In this document: positions 6,127 through 6,950 of the stretch, piece by piece
How the letters are laid out: every line of letters starts with the position of its first letter
How positions within the stretch are numbered: the stretch's first letter is position 1
Assembly: GCA_002746275.1 (NCBI GenBank)
Contig: NVWR01000006.1
Span: 64,284-71,233 of the forward strand
Direction of reading: 5' to 3'
From: Rhodobiaceae bacterium
GTDB lineage: Bacteria; Pseudomonadota; Alphaproteobacteria; Parvibaculales; Parvibaculaceae
DNA: 6,950 nt
Made by a program: the position numbers and the translations under genes
Notes under the pieces: model-generated
Seen by the model: only the letters and a program-made list of their open reading frames with translations
Told to the model about the DNA's origin: nothing
Databases searched by the model: none

Positions 6127-6950
6127 ATGCTTTTTCCGACATTTGAGTTTGGCGTTTTCTTCCTGATTGTTTTTGTCGTTAGCTGGGAGCTGCGACGAAC
6201 GGCGGACCTGCGCAAACTTTTTCTGCTCGCTGCCTCCTACACATTTTATGGCTGGTGGGACTGGCGCTTTGTCGGGCTGATCGCGGTTTCCTCGCTGGCG
6301 AACTATCTGTTTGGTCGTGCCATTGGCGGGTTTGAACGCGACTGGATCAGGCGCTTGTTTGTCGGCCTCGCCGTCATTGCCAATCTTTCGATCCTTGGCT
6401 TCTTCAAGTATTACGGATTTTTCCTTGAAAGCCTGGATGAAGCGTTGACCAGTCTGGGGCTCGCGCGTGACCTTCCCTTCCTGGAAGTCATCCTGCCCGT
6501 CGGTATTTCGTTCTTCACCTTTCAGGGCATTTCCTATGTGGTGGATGTCTACCGGCGTGAAATACCTGCGGTGCGATCAGCGCTCGACATTTTTCTCTAC
6601 ATCTCGTTTTTTCCCCAACTGGTGGCAGGGCCGATTGTGCGGGCAGCACACTTCCTGCCGCAACTGGAGGAGAAGCCCCGTCTGACGCGGGCGATGGTCG
6701 GACTGGGGGTCACGCTTATTCTCTCCGGCCTCATCAAGAAGATGGTGATTGCCAACTATCTGGCGACGGAGCTGGTGGACCCGGTTTTCTTCGACCCGAC
6801 TGTGCTTGGCGCGGTCGATCTGTTGGTGGGTGTCTACGGGTATGCGATCCAGATCTATTGTGACTTTTCGGGCTATAGCGATATAGCGATTGGGATTGCG
6901 GCTCTGCTTGGCTACCGGTTCAATGCCAACTTCAACCAGCCCTACCGCGC
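6127..6950 (+). CDS. MBOAT family O-acyltransferase (AlgI/PatA/DltB type), N-terminal part
   Basis: From the ATG at 6127 the frame stays open to the right edge, giving 274 complete codons of a protein that usually has about 450-500 residues. Hydrophobic segments lie at roughly 7-20, 31-41, 48-62, 78-98, 119-140, 152-171, 190-210 and 228-248. Family motifs are visible: F-Y-G-W-W-D-W (40-46), L-P-V-G-I-S-F-F-T-F-Q (123-133), F-F-P-Q-L-V-A-G-P-I (161-170), and the Q-I-Y-C-D-F-S-G-Y-S-D segment (242-252) leading to N-F-N-Q-P-Y. The catalytic histidine, expected beyond this last motif, lies outside the window. Such proteins sit in the inner membrane and pass acyl groups to periplasmic SGNH partners or polymers. 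Two exported SGNH genes directly upstream fit this. The binding site is weak (GGCGG just before the ATG), but the M-L-F-P-T start is typical of the family. Confidence 0.92.
   Translation, partial: MLFPTFEFGVFFLIVFVVSWELRRTADLRKLFLLAASYTFYGWWDWRFVGLIAVSSLANYLFGRAIGGFERDWIRRLFVGLAVIANLSILGFFKYYGFFLESLDEALTSLGLARDLPFLEVILPVGISFFTFQGISYVVDVYRREIPAVRSALDIFLYISFFPQLVAGPIVRAAHFLPQLEEKPRLTRAMVGLGVTLILSGLIKKMVIANYLATELVDPVFFDPTVLGAVDLLVGVYGYAIQIYCDFSGYSDIAIGIAALLGYRFNANFNQPYR

Overview
The window looks like chromosomal DNA of an alphaproteobacterium. It is moderately GC-rich and gene-dense, it uses GTG and TTG starts freely, and its protein families (multifunctional FadJ-type beta-oxidation enzyme, MoxR/CoxE-type pair, DUF459 SGNH protein, AlgI/PatA-type MBOAT) are common together in that class. 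The assignment is an inference from protein character, and I cannot name a genus. I saw no tRNA, rRNA, CRISPR array, insertion sequence or attachment site.

Layout. (1) Positions 1-104, minus strand: the first 34 codons of a fatty-acid beta-oxidation multifunctional enzyme, cut by the left edge. (2) Positions 105-305: a short divergent intergenic region. (3) Positions 306-734, plus strand: a four-helix DoxX-family membrane protein with a three-arm inverted-repeat element near its 3' end. (4) Positions 735-942: intergenic, with an alternating purine/pyrimidine tract and a 9-bp direct repeat before the next gene. (5) Positions 943-3375: a two-gene unit, a MoxR-type AAA+ ATPase followed 6 nt later by a CoxE-type VWA protein with a complete MIDAS. 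No carbon monoxide dehydrogenase or methanol dehydrogenase gene is visible, so its client is unknown. (6) Positions 3376-3566: intergenic with one hairpin. (7) Positions 3567-5977: two overlapping genes for exported SGNH hydrolases, one DUF459-like with a cleavable signal peptide and one Ape1/PatB-like lipoprotein. (8) Positions 5978-6126: a compact regulatory region (TTAA-rich inverted repeat, sigma70-like promoter, then a hairpin plus T-run in the leader). (9) From 6127 to the right edge: the N-terminal 274 codons of an MBOAT acyltransferase.

How the genes may work together. The right half reads as a cell-envelope O-acylation cassette. The MBOAT would pass an acyl group across the inner membrane, and the two exported SGNH enzymes would transfer it to, or remove it from, a periplasmic glycan, possibly peptidoglycan. 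The polymer, and which SGNH enzyme writes or erases, cannot be read from the sequence. The MoxR/VWA pair is probably a chaperone-like remodelling machine that matures a target protein. The DoxX protein and the beta-oxidation enzyme are probably independent of these modules.
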